Program-made: the position numbers and the translations under genes | NCBI GenBank assembly: GCA_021604585.1 | Contig: BQJG01000101.1 | Coordinates: 1-6,487, forward strand | DNA: 6,487 bases | Reading direction: 5' to 3' | Source of the DNA: Hyphococcus sp. | GTDB lineage: Bacteria > Pseudomonadota > Alphaproteobacteria > Caulobacterales > Parvularculaceae | Notes under the pieces: model-generated | What the model saw: only the letters and a program-made list of their open reading frames with translations | Told to the model about the DNA's origin: nothing | The model's database searches: none | Shown here: positions 6,095-6,487 of the stretch, piece after piece | Layout of the letters: each line of letters opens with the position of its first letter | Position numbering within the stretch: position 1 is the stretch's first letter

Positions 6095-6301
6095 ATGATC
6101 GACATTGCATCAGCGATATTTGCCATTGGCGCCGCAGGATTCTGGTTTTGGTCTTCAACGGTTTCATTCGAGAAGAAAACAACTATCGGCGGGTTAGATG
6201 ATCTTGGCCCGAAGCTGAGATCACAGTCGCGACGAAGCGCTTATGCTGCAATCTGTGCGGGTGTCGCTGCTCTTCTTCAAGTCCTGAGTTTTCTAACTTA
6301 G
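6095..6301 (+). CDS. Cargo protein 4: small membrane protein with two predicted TM helices
   Basis: 68 aa, ATG at 6095 preceded by a strong AAGGAG 6 nt upstream; the longer in-frame start at 6032 lies inside the previous gene and is rejected. Hydrophobic segment 1 spans about residues 4-20 (IASAIFAIGAAGFWFWS) and segment 2 about 50-67 (AYAAICAGVAALLQVLSFL). They are joined by a polar loop (22-48) with a basic stretch (KLRSQSRRS), suggesting a two-pass inner-membrane hairpin. It follows the 250-aa gene by 11 bp, so is probably in one operon. Its stop overlaps the subterminal repeat of the right transposon end. Similar small two-helix proteins are common in proteobacterial accessory DNA; the function is unknown. 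Confidence 0.8.
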   Translation: MIDIASAIFAIGAAGFWFWSSTVSFEKKTTIGGLDDLGPKLRSQSRRSAYAAICAGVAALLQVLSFLT

Positions 6302-6313
6302 GACACTTACGGT

Positions 6314-6330
6314 CTAATTAGGACAGCACC
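6314..6330 (-). repeat. Right terminal inverted repeat
   Basis: Read inward on the minus strand: GGTGCTGTCCTAATTAG, identical over 17 bp to the left end. After that the ends diverge (GAC on the left, ACC on the right). A second core copy, TGTCCTAAGTTAG, lies inward at 6305-6293 and overlaps the stop codon of the last cargo gene. Confidence 0.95.
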
Positions 6331-6338
6331 AAACGCAA
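6331..6338 (+). repeat. Target-site duplication, right copy (AAACGCAA)
   Basis: Identical to 2920-2927 on the other side of the transposon; together they define the 8-bp duplication made at insertion. Confidence 0.93.
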
Positions 6339-6346
6339 CACCAAAC

Positions 6347-6379
6347 AAAAAACGGCGCACACAAGGCGCGCCGTTTTTT
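6347..6379. terminator. Bidirectional rho-independent terminator
   Basis: AAAAAACGGCGC (6347-6358) pairs with GCGCCGTTTTTT (6368-6379) around a 9-nt loop. The GC stem is followed by a T-run on both strands. On the minus strand it begins about 20 bp after the stop of the RTX-type gene at 6398, so it terminates that gene. It also stops + strand transcripts leaving the transposon. Confidence 0.9.
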
Positions 6380-6397
6380 ATACTGTGCTGTGTTCGT

Positions 6398-6487
6398 TTA
6401 GCTGAAAATGAAGTCCGCCGCGGACAGGTCGTTTTTGTCGACACCGAGCAACGTGATTGTGTCGCCGCCGCCAAAGTCGATGACAAC
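6398..6487 (-). CDS. C-terminal end of a second RTX-type protein (partial)
   Basis: The last 29 codons plus TAA (6400-6398), open to the right edge. The peptide contains VVIDFGGGDTITLLGV followed by DLSAADFIFS. An aspartate/glycine strand, then LxGV, then DLxxxDFxF at the very end is characteristic of C-termini of type I-secreted RTX proteins, where the secretion signal lies. It is on the same strand as the large RTX gene, and before the transposon arrived it would have been only a few hundred bases upstream of it. A strong terminator follows, so the two are probably separate transcripts. Confidence 0.85.
   Translation of the reverse strand, partial: VVIDFGGGDTITLLGVDKNDLSAADFIFS

Larger units (their letters stand above)
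2928..6330. mobile_element. IS1-family unit transposon with four cargo genes (3,403 bp)
   Basis: Boundaries come from the sequence: GGTGCTGTCCTAATTAG at 2928-2944 and its exact reverse complement at 6314-6330, flanked by identical AAACGCAA duplications. Inside are one IS1-type DDE transposase (minus strand, left end), a non-coding stretch of about 430 bp, and four cargo ORFs reaching to within about 30 bp of the right end. There is only one transposase and no second insertion-sequence copy on the right, so this is a unit transposon and not a composite. Typical IS1 elements are under about 1.2 kb, so roughly 2.5 kb here is extra. All ORFs and both ends look intact, so the element may still be mobile. 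Confidence 0.93.

Noticed and set aside
2928..6330. Composite transposon bounded by two insertion sequences
   Set aside because: Only one transposase and one pair of inverted repeats are present; the right end has no second copy.

Overview
The window looks like accessory DNA from an alphaproteobacterium. This is inferred from moderately high GC, the type I-secreted RTX protein style, and a single-ORF IS1-like transposase of a kind I remember from that class. No rRNA, tRNA or housekeeping gene is present to fix the genus.

Layout. (1) Positions 1-2783, minus strand: the N-terminal 927 residues of a very large RTX (hemolysin-type Ca2+-binding repeat) protein, open without a stop and running off the left edge. 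(2) Positions 2784-2927: its promoter/leader region. (3) Positions 2928-6330: a complete 3,403-bp transposon. It has 17-bp perfect terminal inverted repeats, and both sides carry a perfect 8-bp target duplication, AAACGCAA. (4) Positions 6331-6487: host DNA again, with a strong terminator hairpin and the last 29 codons of a second RTX-type gene on the minus strand.

The transposon has one transposase gene (minus strand, IS1-type DDE) whose stop codon lies inside the left inverted repeat. To its right is a structured non-coding stretch of about 430 bp, then four cargo genes of unknown function. These are: a predicted winged-helix-like protein of 270 aa (+); a small acidic protein of 80 aa (-); a basic/mixed protein of 250 aa (+); and a 68-aa protein with two predicted membrane segments (+). 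The last two are 11 bp apart with a strong Shine-Dalgarno between them, so they are probably co-transcribed. The 80-aa and 250-aa genes are head to head, and their start codons interleave in the 4-bp palindrome CATG.

Reading as a whole: an IS1-type element that is usually a bare insertion sequence has here become a unit transposon with its own cargo. It landed between two tandem RTX genes, after the terminator of the first and before the likely promoter of the second, so both stay intact. No antibiotic or metal resistance gene is recognisable. The cargo could be a small regulatory, defence or conflict module, but its function cannot be read from the sequence.
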